A DNA stretch of 41,587 nucleotides from Actinomadura nitritigenes. GTDB taxonomy: Bacteria > Actinomycetota > Actinomycetes > Streptosporangiales > Streptosporangiaceae. Each line of letters begins with the position of its first letter. The stretch's first letter is position 1. The stretch lies in assembly GCF_017573545.1 (NCBI RefSeq), contig NZ_JAGEOK010000056.1, forward strand, positions 1 to 41,587. The letters run 5' to 3'. Shown in pieces: positions 8,068 to 17,182 of the stretch. The position numbers and the translations under genes were made by a program. The notes under the pieces were generated by a model. That model was not told where the DNA came from and did no database searches. It was given only the letters and a program-made list of their open reading frames with translations.

Positions 8068-9657
8068 ATGCGCAGACCTTCACGAGGCGGACGGCGCTCA
8101 CCCGTGATGGCGGGGGCGATGAGCGCTGTCGCGATCACCCTGCCGCTGCTTGGCGCGGCGGCGTGTTCGTCGTCCAGCGGCGGGTCTCCGGGCGGTGCCT
8201 CGTCATCGAAACTCACGTTGCAGTTCGCGGGGCCGCCGATCAGCCTCAACCCGGCGCTGGGCGGCAATGGGCTCTCGTCGGCGTTCACCGCGCTGGCCTA
8301 CGACTCGCTGATCCATCTCAGTGGCGATGGCAAGCTCGTACCGGACCTGGCCACCTCCTGGAACTACGTCGGCCAGGACAACAAGGTCTTCGAGATGACC
8401 CTGCGCCAGGGCGTCAAGTTCACTGACGGCAGCCCGCTGACGGCCGACGCGGCGGTCGCGTCGATGAACTACTTCCGCAAGGCCGGCGGTGGCCTGGTCG
8501 GCGACGCCGGCCCGGTCGACTCGATCTCCGCCGTTGGGCCGGACAAGGTGCGCGTCACTTACAAGTCCCCGAACCCCGACGCCGCCATGACCATGACGCA
8601 GTACCACGGGATCGGGACGATCATCGGACCGAAGGGCCTGGCGAATCCGCAGTCTCTGCTGACGGCCAGCGACGGAACCGGGCAGTACGTCTACAACGGT
8701 AAGGCGTCGGTCACCAACAGTCGCTACACCTACGACAAGAACCCCAGCTATTTCAACCCCTCCGCCCAGATGTTCAGCGGGGTGACCATCCGCGTCATCG
8801 GCGACGCGCAGGCCGTGCTGTCCGCGGCACAGACCGGGCAGGTGCAGTTCGCCGGCGGTGCCGCCTCGACGGCCGAGGCGGCGAAACAAGCCAAGCTGAA
8901 TGTGTTGTCCGCACCGTTCTTCAACTGGACGCTGATCCTGGCCGACTCGGCCGGGAAGATCAGTAAGCCACTGGGCGACGCTCGGGTCCGGCAGGCGATC
9001 GCCTTCGCGCTCGACCGCAAAGGCCTGGCGAACGCCCTCGGCGGACAGTACGCCGCTGCCAGCACACAGGTGCTGCTACCCGGAACCGACGGGTACCTGC
9101 CGCAGGCCGGATACGACTACGACCTGGCCAAGGCGAAGAGCCTGATGGCCGAGGCGGGTTACGCGAACGGTTTCTCGATGACCGTCCTCACCGAATCCCT
9201 CCTCGACCGGAACACCACCTACTCGCAGGCCATCGTGCACGCGCTCGGGGACATCGGGATCAAGGCCACGCTGCACGTGGAGTCGACCGGTATCGGGCAG
9301 TTCAGCGGTGACGCGCTGAGCAAGAAGTACCCCGCGATCATCTTCCCCAGCGCGGGGACCGACATGTTCCAGGCGCACAACCAGATCTCCAATGGGTTGT
9401 TCAACCCGTTCGGCAACAAGGACCGGCAACTGGAGTCAACGCTGGCGAAGGCATTCGCTTCCGACGGCGCCGACCGCACGCGCCTCTACCAGCAGGTCTC
9501 CCAGCGCTATCACGACCTCGCCTGGTACGTCCCGGTGTTCTCCACCCAGAACCTGCTGTACGCCAGCCCGAAGCTGACCAATGTCAAGACTTCGGTGCTG
9601 AACCCCAACCCGATGCCGGTGGCTCCCACGGCCGATCTCGCCTGGAAGAGCAAGTAG
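8068..9657 (+). CDS. Peptide/oligosaccharide-type ABC transporter substrate-binding lipoprotein (family 5)
   Basis: A protein of 529 residues whose ATG follows AGGAGG. It has a basic N-terminus, a hydrophobic stretch and a lipobox ending at Cys33 (GAAAC), so it should be an exported lipoprotein anchored to the outer face of the membrane. The body shows SBP_bac_5 features: SLNPALGGNGLSSAFTALAY, YDSLIHLSGDGKLVPDLATS, WNYVGQDNKVFEMTLRQGVK, FTDGSPLTADAAVASMNYF and PLGDARVRQAIAFALDRKGL. Family members bind peptides, but many bind other amphiphilic or sugar ligands. It opens an operon with both permeases, both ATPases and two hydrolases. The ligand is therefore probably a compound cleaved after uptake by those hydrolases; the exact molecule cannot be read from sequence. 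Confidence 0.9.
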   Translation: MRRPSRGGRRSPVMAGAMSAVAITLPLLGAAACSSSSGGSPGGASSSKLTLQFAGPPISLNPALGGNGLSSAFTALAYDSLIHLSGDGKLVPDLATSWNYVGQDNKVFEMTLRQGVKFTDGSPLTADAAVASMNYFRKAGGGLVGDAGPVDSISAVGPDKVRVTYKSPNPDAAMTMTQYHGIGTIIGPKGLANPQSLLTASDGTGQYVYNGKASVTNSRYTYDKNPSYFNPSAQMFSGVTIRVIGDAQAVLSAAQTGQVQFAGGAASTAEAAKQAKLNVLSAPFFNWTLILADSAGKISKPLGDARVRQAIAFALDRKGLANALGGQYAAASTQVLLPGTDGYLPQAGYDYDLAKAKSLMAEAGYANGFSMTVLTESLLDRNTTYSQAIVHALGDIGIKATLHVESTGIGQFSGDALSKKYPAIIFPSAGTDMFQAHNQISNGLFNPFGNKDRQLESTLAKAFASDGADRTRLYQQVSQRYHDLAWYVPVFSTQNLLYASPKLTNVKTSVLNPNPMPVAPTADLAWKSK

Positions 9658-9697
9658 GCGACGGGGAATCGTCCACGCCGGAAGGAGGACGACTGAC

Positions 9698-10639
9698 ATG
9701 CTGAAGCTGCTGGCCCACCGGGTCGCCCTGTCGATTCCGCTGGTGTTGCTGGTATCGGTGGTGGTGTTCGCCCTCGAATCGTTCGTGCCGGGCGACCCGG
9801 CGCGCACCATCCTGGGGGAGAACGCGACGCCGGAAGGCATCGCCGCCCTGCATCAGCAGATGGGTCTGGACCAGCCGTGGCTCGAGCGCTATTGGCACTG
9901 GCTCTCCGGGCTGCTCCATGGTGATCTCGGGGCCTCCCTGTTCACCGGTGACGCTGTCACCTCGGAGTTGAACGCCCGGCTCGGGGTCACGGTGTCGCTG
10001 GTGCTGTGCTGCGTGCTGGTCAGCGCCGTGGCCGGCACCGCCCTCGGGATGTTCAGCGCGATCCGCGGCGGGCCGGCGGCGCGCGTGGTCGACGTGCTGT
10101 CGCTGACCGGGCTCGCGCTGCCGAACTTCTGGGTGGCGATCGTCCTTGTGGCGTTGTTCGCCGTGAAGATCCGCCTGTTCCCGGCGACCGGCTACGTCCC
10201 GCTCGCCGAGTCGCCGGGTCACTGGGTACGTTCACTGGTCCTGCCGGTGATCGCGCTCAGCCTGTTCGGAGTCACGGCGGTGGCCAAGCAGGCCCGTGAC
10301 GCGACGCTGGAGGTGCAGGACACCGACTACATCCGGGTCCTGCGCGGCAACGGTGTCGCCGAGTCGCGGATCGTGCTCAAGCACATGCTGCGCAATGCCG
10401 CCATCCCGGTGGTCACGGTGCTGGGCGTGGTCGCCGTGTCCATGCTCAGCGGCACGGTGTTCGTCGAGGGCGTGTTCGTGCTCCCCGGTCTCGGCAGCCT
10501 GGCCACGCAGGCGACCACGGACCACGATCTGCCGGTGATCCTCGGCATCGGCGTCTACTTCACCGTCGTGGTCATCATCCTCAACCTGCTCGTCGACCTC
10601 GCATACGGAATGCTGAACCCGAAAGTGAGGGCATCTTGA
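9698..10639 (+). CDS. ABC transporter permease, OppB/DppB type
   Basis: A protein of 313 residues with GGAGG upstream of its ATG. About six membrane segments are visible, the first at residues 10-30 (VALSIPLVLLVSVVVFALES). The usual N-terminal PGDPARTILGENATPEGIAA segment, the LDQPWLERYWHWLSGLLHGD periplasmic motif and the cytoplasmic EAA-type loop (RVLRGNGVAESRIVLKHMLR) are all present. It forms the transmembrane channel together with the next gene's permease half. The TGA stop overlaps the TTG start of the following gene by four bases (TTGA), so the two are translationally coupled. Confidence 0.92.
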   Translation: MLKLLAHRVALSIPLVLLVSVVVFALESFVPGDPARTILGENATPEGIAALHQQMGLDQPWLERYWHWLSGLLHGDLGASLFTGDAVTSELNARLGVTVSLVLCCVLVSAVAGTALGMFSAIRGGPAARVVDVLSLTGLALPNFWVAIVLVALFAVKIRLFPATGYVPLAESPGHWVRSLVLPVIALSLFGVTAVAKQARDATLEVQDTDYIRVLRGNGVAESRIVLKHMLRNAAIPVVTVLGVVAVSMLSGTVFVEGVFVLPGLGSLATQATTDHDLPVILGIGVYFTVVVIILNLLVDLAYGMLNPKVRAS

Positions 10640-12564
10640 CAACGCTGCCCGAACCGGCGCCCCGCCCGGCGGCGAACGCGGCGAACACGGGCCTGGTGCG
10701 GTCGGTGCTGAGGTCGCCCAGGGGCGCGATCGTCGTCGCGTTCCTCGTCGTACTCATCCTCGCCTGCGCGCTGGCGCCGCTCATCGCGCCGTACGACCCG
10801 CTGGCCCAACACCTGTCCGCGGTCCGGTCCGGGCCATCGGGCAGCTACTGGCTGGGCACCGACAGCCTGGGACGCGATCTGCTCAGCCGGTTGCTGCACG
10901 GTGGGCGCAGCTCACTGCTCGGCGTACTGGAGGCAGTGGTCACGCTGTTGATCGTCGCGCTGCCGACGGGTCTGCTGGCCGGGTACCTCGGCGGCACCTT
11001 CGACCGGATCACCATGCGCGTCGCCGAGGTGGTCATGTCGGTGCCGGTCATCATCATCCTGCTCGCGGTGCTGTCGATCTTCAAGCACAGCATGACCTCG
11101 GCCATGATCGCGTTCGGAGTGCTGGGCTCGTCCGGCCTGATGCGGGTGATCCGCGGGGTGGCGCTCACCGCCCGCGAGGAGCTCTACGTGACCGCGGCGG
11201 AACTGATGGGCCTGTCCCGGCTGCAGGTCGTCGTGCGGCACGTGCTTCCCCGGTGCCGGGGCGCGATCATCATCCAGGCATCGTTGTTCGCGGCCGTCAC
11301 CCTCGGGGTGCAGACCGGTCTGACGTTCCTGTCGCTGGGGCCTCCTCCGCCCGCGGCGACCTGGGGAGGGATGGTCGCCGACGCCGCATCCGTGTTCAAC
11401 CAGGACGCGTGGATGCTCGTACCGCCCGGGGTGACCATCGCGCTCACGGTGCTGGCCTTCGGCCTGCTGGGCGACGTCGTCCGCGACGTCAGCGCGGAGA
11501 AGTACGCCGCCGCACCCGCCTCACGCCGCAAACGGCGAACCGGCACGCCCGAGACGGCGGGGCGGCCCGAACCCGCCACGGACATGCTGCTCTCGGTGCG
11601 CGACCTGTCGGTGGCGACCGATGGTGAGCGTCCACTCAACCTGCTCGACGCCGTCGGCTTCGACATCGCGGCGGGGGAGACCGTCGGCCTGGTCGGCGAG
11701 TCGGGCAGCGGCAAGACGATGACGGCGCGCGCGGTGATGGGGCTGCTCCCCGGCAACTGCCAGATCACCTCGGGACGGGTCGTCTTCGACGGCAGCCCGG
11801 TGCAGGATCTGGACCAGCGCGCGTTCCGTAAGCTGCGCGGCCGCCGGATCGCCATGATCTCGCAGGAACCGATGGCCGCGCTCGACCCCTCCTTCCGCGT
11901 CGGGTCGCTGGTCGCGGAGGTCGTCCGGGCAGTCGACGGGATCAAGGGCAAGGCGGCGCACGCCCGCGTGATCGAACTGCTGCGCATGGTCGAAATCCCC
12001 GACCCCGAGGCCGTCGCCCGCCGATTCCCGCACCAGATCTCGGGCGGGATGGCCCAGCGGGTCGCGATCGCGATGGCGATCGCCGGTCGTCCCGAACTGC
12101 TCATCGCCGATGAGCCCACAACGGCTCTCGACGTGACCGTGCAGGCGGAGATCCTCGACCTGCTGCGCTCGCTGCAGCAGCAGAACAACATGGCGATCCT
12201 GCTGGTCACGCACGACTGGGGTGTCGTCGCCGACGTCTGCACGAAAGTCGTGGTCATGTACGCCGGCCAGGTGGTCGAGACCTCGCCGATCGGCGAGGTC
12301 TTCGACCGGCCGGCACATCCCTACACGCGGGCCCTGCTGCTGTCCAGCCCGGAGAACACCCACGTCGGCGAGCGGCTCCAGGCCATTCCCGGTTCCGTTC
12401 CCACGCCACAGCGCTGGCCGGCCGGCTGCCGCTTCGCGAGCCGGTGCGACCTCGCACAGCCGGGATGTACAGAAGGAGCGATACCCGTCAAGGACATATC
12501 CGAAGGGCGGCTCTCCCGCTGCCTCAGGGTGGACACCCTGCTCACCGGGGAGGCGCGCCGATGA
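10636..12564 (+). CDS. Fused ABC permease (OppC/DppC) and ATPase (OppD/DppD)
   Basis: A single open frame of 642 residues from TTG 10636, with GAGGG six bases upstream. Residues 1-290 are a DppC-type permease: LAPLIAPYDPLAQHLSA, GTDSLGRDLLSRLLHGGRSS and the EAA loop ending VVVRHVLPRC. A linker around 290-315 (SRRKRRTG) leads into an ATPase with Walker A GESGSGKT (354-361), signature ISGGMAQRVAI, Walker B LLIADEPT and the C-terminal oligopeptide-binding extension with a four-Cys-like patch. The two functions are usually separate genes. The reading frame is continuous, so fusion is direct from sequence, barring a sequencing artefact. The product should place one ATPase covalently on one permease. 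It overlaps the next ATPase gene by ATGA. Confidence 0.9.
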   Translation: MTTLPEPAPRPAANAANTGLVRSVLRSPRGAIVVAFLVVLILACALAPLIAPYDPLAQHLSAVRSGPSGSYWLGTDSLGRDLLSRLLHGGRSSLLGVLEAVVTLLIVALPTGLLAGYLGGTFDRITMRVAEVVMSVPVIIILLAVLSIFKHSMTSAMIAFGVLGSSGLMRVIRGVALTAREELYVTAAELMGLSRLQVVVRHVLPRCRGAIIIQASLFAAVTLGVQTGLTFLSLGPPPPAATWGGMVADAASVFNQDAWMLVPPGVTIALTVLAFGLLGDVVRDVSAEKYAAAPASRRKRRTGTPETAGRPEPATDMLLSVRDLSVATDGERPLNLLDAVGFDIAAGETVGLVGESGSGKTMTARAVMGLLPGNCQITSGRVVFDGSPVQDLDQRAFRKLRGRRIAMISQEPMAALDPSFRVGSLVAEVVRAVDGIKGKAAHARVIELLRMVEIPDPEAVARRFPHQISGGMAQRVAIAMAIAGRPELLIADEPTTALDVTVQAEILDLLRSLQQQNNMAILLVTHDWGVVADVCTKVVVMYAGQVVETSPIGEVFDRPAHPYTRALLLSSPENTHVGERLQAIPGSVPTPQRWPAGCRFASRCDLAQPGCTEGAIPVKDISEGRLSRCLRVDTLLTGEARR

Positions 12565-13601
12565 AGACGGACCCGCTACTTCAGGTCGAGCGGCTGTGCG
12601 TCGACTATCCGGGCAGGCGGCGCCAGCGCTTCCGTGCCGTCGACTCCGTCGATCTGACCGTCGCCCCCGGCGAAACGCTGGGCGTGGTCGGTGAGTCGGG
12701 CTCCGGAAAGTCCACGATCGCCAAGGCGATCCTCGGGATCGCTCCCGTCACGGCCGGCACCATACGCTTCGAGGGCAGCGAACTGGATCCGCGTCGCGTA
12801 CGGCGACGCAAGCCGATCACCGACATACAGGTCGTCTTCCAGGACCCGGTCAGCTCACTGGACCCGACCAAGACGGTGGGCTATACCGTCGCCGAGCCGC
12901 TCGTGGCCAGGCTACGGCGGGAGGGCGGCGAGACGCGAGACGTACGCCGGCAGGTGGCGGAAATGCTCGACCGGGTCGGACTGCCGGAGAACGCCGCTTC
13001 CCGCTATCCCGCACAGTTCTCCGGCGGTCAGCGGCAACGGATCGCGATCGCGCGGGCGTTCATCGTTCGTCCCCGGCTCGTCGTCTGCGACGAGGCCGTC
13101 AGCGCCCTGGATCTATCCGTCCAGGCACAGATCCTCAACCTCCTCACCGATGTCCAGCGCGAACTGGGGGTGAGCTATCTGTTCATCTCCCACGACCTGA
13201 GCGTCATCGAGCACGTCTCCGACCGCGTCCTGGTCCTCTACCGGGGACGCGTCATGGAGACCGGCAGCGCCGCATCCGTGGTCCAGTCGCCCCAGCACCC
13301 CTACACGCGGGTTCTGCTGGCCGCCGCTCCCGTGCACGACCCGCTGCGGCAACGACAACGGCGTGAACTGCGTGCGAGCTACCGGATCGAGCCCAGAGGC
13401 GCGGCGCCCCTCGGGGACTCGTGCCCGTTCGCGCACCGCTGCCGGTTCGCCGTGGACCGGTGCTTCCAGGAACGACCGGTGCTACAACCGACCGGCGGCG
13501 ATAGCGCCGTCGCGTGCCACCGCTATGGCGAACTCCCGCCGGACGCCGAGGGCAATATCCCCCGCGAACCGCGGTCAACGGCGACCGGAGGATCGAAATG
13601 A
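12561..13601 (+). CDS. ABC transporter ATPase, OppF/DppF type
   Basis: A protein of 346 residues. ATG 12561 overlaps the preceding stop (ATGA), which fixes the start against the longer open frame. It has Walker A GESGSGKST, Q-loop VVFQDPVSSLDP, signature FSGGQRQRIAIARAF, Walker B RLVVCDEAVSALD, the switch histidine in FISHDLSVIEHV, and the C-terminal oligopeptide/dipeptide transporter extension with CPFAHRCRFAVDRC. It is the second nucleotide-binding subunit, pairing with the ATPase half of the fused protein to power import. It overlaps the next gene by ATGA, so transporter and hydrolase are co-expressed. Confidence 0.92.
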   Translation: MKTDPLLQVERLCVDYPGRRRQRFRAVDSVDLTVAPGETLGVVGESGSGKSTIAKAILGIAPVTAGTIRFEGSELDPRRVRRRKPITDIQVVFQDPVSSLDPTKTVGYTVAEPLVARLRREGGETRDVRRQVAEMLDRVGLPENAASRYPAQFSGGQRQRIAIARAFIVRPRLVVCDEAVSALDLSVQAQILNLLTDVQRELGVSYLFISHDLSVIEHVSDRVLVLYRGRVMETGSAASVVQSPQHPYTRVLLAAAPVHDPLRQRQRRELRASYRIEPRGAAPLGDSCPFAHRCRFAVDRCFQERPVLQPTGGDSAVACHRYGELPPDAEGNIPREPRSTATGGSK

Positions 13602-15040
13602 CAGTCCTCCGCGCCCGTCCGCTCGAGACATCCGCCGGCTCGTTGCCGCTCGGAGCCGCCCGGATCCCCGGAACCGGCTTCGGCGTCGACCTCGCCTCCG
13701 CCGGGTACCGCGAAGACGAGTACCTGGTCACAGGCAGCGCGACCGCGTGGACCTATGACGCCGACCTGCGCGCGGTGCCGGCCGATACCGACGTCCGCTA
13801 CACGACCCGGGTTCTCATCCGCCGACCCGCGGAACCGGCGCGGTTCAACGGCGTGGTGCAGGCCGAACCGCTGCATCCCGAGTACGACACGGCCAACACC
13901 TGGCGCGTGCTGCACCCGTGGATCATGCGCACCGGCGCGGCCTGGGTGGGCATCACTCAGGAGCCGCGCATCGCCGAATCCATGCGGGCGGAGTTCGACC
14001 CGGTCCGGTACGGCGAGCTCTCGATCCCCACGTCCAGCCTGCGCTACGACATCGTCGCGGACATCGTCACCGCGCTGCGCACACGCGCCGCCGGATTGTG
14101 GGACGAGGGACCGGACATCGCCCGCGCCTACCTCTCGGGCTGGTCGATGACCGGCAGCTTCTGCCGGGTATTTCTCGGCGAGGGCTTTCACGAACGCCGG
14201 CGGCTGCCGGGCGGTGCGGCCGTCTTCGACGGTTACGTCGTCGGCATCTCCTCGGGAGGAGCGGCGGGTGCGGGCTACCCCGGTCTGTCGGACGACACCG
14301 ACCAGCCCGGTATGGGGGACCGCCGGCGCACCATCGGCGGGCACGACGCGCCCGTGATCGAACTACTCAGTGAGGTCGAGTCCGAAACCCATGGCCCGGT
14401 CCTGCGCCCGGACGGCGACGATCCGGCCGACCGGTACCGGCTCTATCAGGTGGCGGGTACCTCGCACGACAGCACTGGCCCGGATCAGGTCACCACCAAC
14501 CAGGAGCAGTACCGCCGCCGCGGATTGCCGGTCCCGAGTCGGCGGATCGTGGAGATGAGCAGTGACGCCCGGCTGGATTTCGTCGCCCGCGCCGTCTTCT
14601 CCCTTCTGGACCGGTGGGTCGCCGAAGGCCAGGCGCCGCCGCACGCGGACCGCTTCGTGTTCGACGGGGAACGTCACGGGGACGCGGTGTCCCTCGCACG
14701 AGACGAACACGGCAACGTCCTGGGAGGTATCCGCACCCCGTGGATCGCCACACCGGTCGCGCGATACCACCCGCACAGCACACCGGTGCCCGGGGCATGC
14801 CGGCCCTCACCGTGGATGCCGACGGTCGAGCCGGCGGCGATGACCTGGCTGGCCGGGAACATGACGCCGTTCTCCGCCGAGTCGCTGGATGCCAGGTACC
14901 CGATCGCAGAGAACTACCTCAACCGCTACCGGGAAAGCTGCCTGGCCTTGCTTGCTCAGGGCTTCCTGCTCTGGCCGGAGGTGGAGCCGCTGCTGGTCGC
15001 GGCCGAGCAGCGCGCGCTGACCCTGTTCCCCGAATGCTGA
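13598..15040 (+). CDS. Large alpha/beta-hydrolase-domain esterase-like protein
   Basis: A protein of 480 residues. ATG 13598 overlaps the OppF-type stop by ATGA and follows GGAG. It resembles the large alpha/beta hydrolase domain family (Abhydrolase_10-like): an N-terminal beta-rich region with YTTRVLIRRPAEPARFNGVV, the EPLHPEYDTANTW segment, a nucleophile elbow GWSMTG with Ser183, a conserved QVAGTSHD motif likely carrying the catalytic His, and a C-terminal ENYLNRY segment. No signal peptide is seen, so it should be cytosolic and act after uptake. Characterised relatives are few; ester or amide hydrolysis is the inferred role. Its coupling to the importer suggests that the transported molecule is its substrate. 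Confidence 0.75.
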   Translation: MTVLRARPLETSAGSLPLGAARIPGTGFGVDLASAGYREDEYLVTGSATAWTYDADLRAVPADTDVRYTTRVLIRRPAEPARFNGVVQAEPLHPEYDTANTWRVLHPWIMRTGAAWVGITQEPRIAESMRAEFDPVRYGELSIPTSSLRYDIVADIVTALRTRAAGLWDEGPDIARAYLSGWSMTGSFCRVFLGEGFHERRRLPGGAAVFDGYVVGISSGGAAGAGYPGLSDDTDQPGMGDRRRTIGGHDAPVIELLSEVESETHGPVLRPDGDDPADRYRLYQVAGTSHDSTGPDQVTTNQEQYRRRGLPVPSRRIVEMSSDARLDFVARAVFSLLDRWVAEGQAPPHADRFVFDGERHGDAVSLARDEHGNVLGGIRTPWIATPVARYHPHSTPVPGACRPSPWMPTVEPAAMTWLAGNMTPFSAESLDARYPIAENYLNRYRESCLALLAQGFLLWPEVEPLLVAAEQRALTLFPEC

Positions 15041-15064
15041 ATTCGGGCTACTACGGAGGTTCTC

Positions 15065-15886
15065 ATGCCCATTTTCGAAACGGACGACGTGCAACTCTGG
15101 TACGACGAATACGGGAACGGTGACGAAGTCGTCCTGTCCAGTGCCTCCGGGTTCGACGGGTACCCGGCTGTGCTCGCGAACGGGCCGACGAATTGCCACG
15201 TGTTCACCATCCAGGCTCGCGGGTTCGGCCGTTCCACCCATCTGCGGGCGGCGCCGGAGCGGGGATGGCTCGACCAATGGGCCGATGACGTGATCGCCTT
15301 CGCCGACCATCTGGGCGTGTCACGGTTCGTCTACACCGGTGTCTCGCACGGCGGCGGCATCGGCTGGCATCTGGCTCGGCGTCATCCGCAGCGGCTGAAA
15401 GCGCTCATCTCGGTGGTGGGCACCCCGCACGACCGCGATGGTGACACGTCCTCCTCGGCGGGCCGCCGCGCCATTGTCGAGAACCGGAGGAACAGGGACG
15501 TCATCGAGAAGCAGTTCCGCATCCTCGGGGGCTCCACGGACACGCCGGAACGGGCCGCGCTCCGGGAGGAGACCATCGCCTCGCTCGTGCGGCACCACCT
15601 GGAGTACAGCGCCGAGGAGGCCCAGATCAACCAGGGCATGCCGTTTCCCGAGGCCAAGACCAACGAAGAACTCAGTGCGATCCTGCGGACCATCGACGTT
15701 CCCGTGCTCATTCTTGCCGGGATGCGCGATGGCGTCATCTCGCCCGAGTCGGCGCTACGGGCCGCCCGCAGCGTTCCGCGCGCGAAGGCCGTGCTGTTCG
15801 AGGACGAGGGGCACTTCGTCGCGCGTGAGCGTCCAGAACGGCTGGCCGCCGAGGTCGCCGTGTATCTCGACGAGCTGACCTCCTGA
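15065..15886 (+). CDS. Alpha/beta hydrolase
   Basis: A protein of 273 residues whose ATG follows GGAGG. Alpha/beta-hydrolase fold features: an oxyanion-side stretch (VVLSSASGFDGYPAVLANG), the nucleophile elbow GVSHGG with Ser94, an acid-containing ILAGMRDGVISPESA loop and a C-terminal FEDEGHFVARERPE carrying the catalytic His. Size and motifs match esterases, C-C hydrolases and lactonases of the fold; which one cannot be told. There is no signal peptide. It lies 24 bases after the large hydrolase and 15 before the CapA-like gene, so it belongs to the same operon and may complete a two-step hydrolysis of the imported compound. Confidence 0.85.
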   Translation: MPIFETDDVQLWYDEYGNGDEVVLSSASGFDGYPAVLANGPTNCHVFTIQARGFGRSTHLRAAPERGWLDQWADDVIAFADHLGVSRFVYTGVSHGGGIGWHLARRHPQRLKALISVVGTPHDRDGDTSSSAGRRAIVENRRNRDVIEKQFRILGGSTDTPERAALREETIASLVRHHLEYSAEEAQINQGMPFPEAKTNEELSAILRTIDVPVLILAGMRDGVISPESALRAARSVPRAKAVLFEDEGHFVARERPERLAAEVAVYLDELTS

Positions 15887-15901
15887 CCTGATGGGATCGT
15901 G

Positions 15902-17029
15902 ATGGTGAACATTCTCGCCGTCGGGGACCTCATCCTCGACGAACCGGACCCGGGCTCGTTCTTCGACCCGAGTCGTGCGCTGCTCCATACGGGCGATCTG
16001 GTGATCGGGCACGTGGAGGTGCCGCACTCCACGACGACGACACAGACGAGTACCGACGTGCCGGCTCCGCCCGCCGACCCGGCGGCGCTCGGCGCGCTCG
16101 CCGATGCCGGTTTCGGTGCCGTGACCCTCGCCGGCAACCACATCTGCGACGCCGGGCCGCAAGGGCTGCGCGATACCGTCGATCACGCCCGGTCCGCCGG
16201 CCTTCGCACCTCGGGCGCCGGAGCGACCCTGGCCGAGGCACGGACCCCGGCGATCTGCGAAGCCGGCGGAATGCGCGTCGCGATCCTGAGCTACAACTGC
16301 GTCGGGCCACGCGAGTCCTGGGCGACCTCGGCCAAGCCCGGCTGCGCCTACATCCACGTCCTCACCCATTATGAACTCGAAGGCGCCAACCCCGGCGGAC
16401 CACCACGGGTCTACACCTTCGCGGAACCGGACCATCTGAGCTGGCTGGCCGCGGATATCGCGGCGGCCCGGGAGAACGCGGATGTCGTCATCGTGTCCTT
16501 CCACAAGGGAATCGTGCACACGCCGGCCGCCCTGGCGATGTACGAGGGGCCGCTGGCGCGCGCCGCGATCGACGCGGGCGCGGACGCCGTCATCGGCCAG
16601 CACGCCCACATTCTTCGCGGCATCGAGATGCACCGCGGTCGCCCGATCTTTCATGGACTCGGCAACTTCGTCACGGTGACGCGCGCGCTCACCCCGGCCG
16701 ACGGCGACAACCCGGAACGTGAAGCCTGGGCGCGCAAGCGCAAGCAGCTTTTCGGCTTCACCCCCGACCCCAGCACGCCCTTCTATCCATTTCATCCGGA
16801 AAGCCGCAACACGATGATCGCGTCGGTGCACTTTTCCGAGGATGGCGCGATCACCGCCGGGTTCATCCCCTGCTGGATCGATGAGCGCGGCCGGCCGACC
16901 CCGCGACGCCGACGCAACGGCGGCCAGGAGATCGCCGAATACGTGGAATCCATCACCCACCGACTGGACTTTGCCACGCGCTTCTCCTGGCGCGACGACG
17001 ACTTCGTCGAGGTCAAGGAGACTGCATAG
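15902..17029 (+). CDS. CapA-family metallophosphatase-like protein
   Basis: About 375 residues; GTG 15899 and ATG 15902 are both usable, with GGGA suitably placed for the latter. CapA/PgsA family motifs are in order: an N-terminal GD (VNILAVGDLIL), a middle LAGNHICDAG, VIVSFHKGIVHTP and a C-terminal DAVIGQHAHILRGIE with FHGLGNFV. These match the metal-binding GD, GNH, H and GHxH motifs of calcineurin-like phosphoesterases. Classical CapA proteins are membrane-anchored and serve poly-gamma-glutamate capsule synthesis. This one starts directly with the fold, has no membrane segment, and no other capsule genes are nearby. It is the last gene of a transporter/hydrolase operon, so it may be a cytosolic hydrolase recruited to catabolism; that is inference. 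Confidence 0.8.
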   Translation: MVNILAVGDLILDEPDPGSFFDPSRALLHTGDLVIGHVEVPHSTTTTQTSTDVPAPPADPAALGALADAGFGAVTLAGNHICDAGPQGLRDTVDHARSAGLRTSGAGATLAEARTPAICEAGGMRVAILSYNCVGPRESWATSAKPGCAYIHVLTHYELEGANPGGPPRVYTFAEPDHLSWLAADIAAARENADVVIVSFHKGIVHTPAALAMYEGPLARAAIDAGADAVIGQHAHILRGIEMHRGRPIFHGLGNFVTVTRALTPADGDNPEREAWARKRKQLFGFTPDPSTPFYPFHPESRNTMIASVHFSEDGAITAGFIPCWIDERGRPTPRRRRNGGQEIAEYVESITHRLDFATRFSWRDDDFVEVKETA

Positions 17030-17072
17030 CGGCCCCACGACCGGCAAATGACCTGCCCGCCCAGAGCGCCGC

Positions 17073-17114
17073 GCGGGGCGAACCGCGAGCACCCGGCGGG
17101 ACGGCTCGCCCCGC
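17073..17114 (+). terminator. Hairpin downstream of the Opp/hydrolase operon
   Basis: GCGGGGCGA at 17073-17081 pairs perfectly with TCGCCCCGC at 17106-17114 over a 24-base loop. It begins 44 bases after the CapA-like stop codon. GC-rich hairpins without a U-tract commonly act as terminators in actinomycetes. Confidence 0.4.
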
Positions 17115-17182
17115 ACTGGACCGCTTCCGCCGTCCACATTGTTCGACACTTATGTCGGTTAGCCTCGATCTTTCGTGAGGCC

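Noticed and set aside
17144..17158. CGACA-CTTA-TGTCG palindrome as an operator
   Set aside because: Short, with no promoter or start codon beside it; it may simply be part of the decayed IS1380 end.
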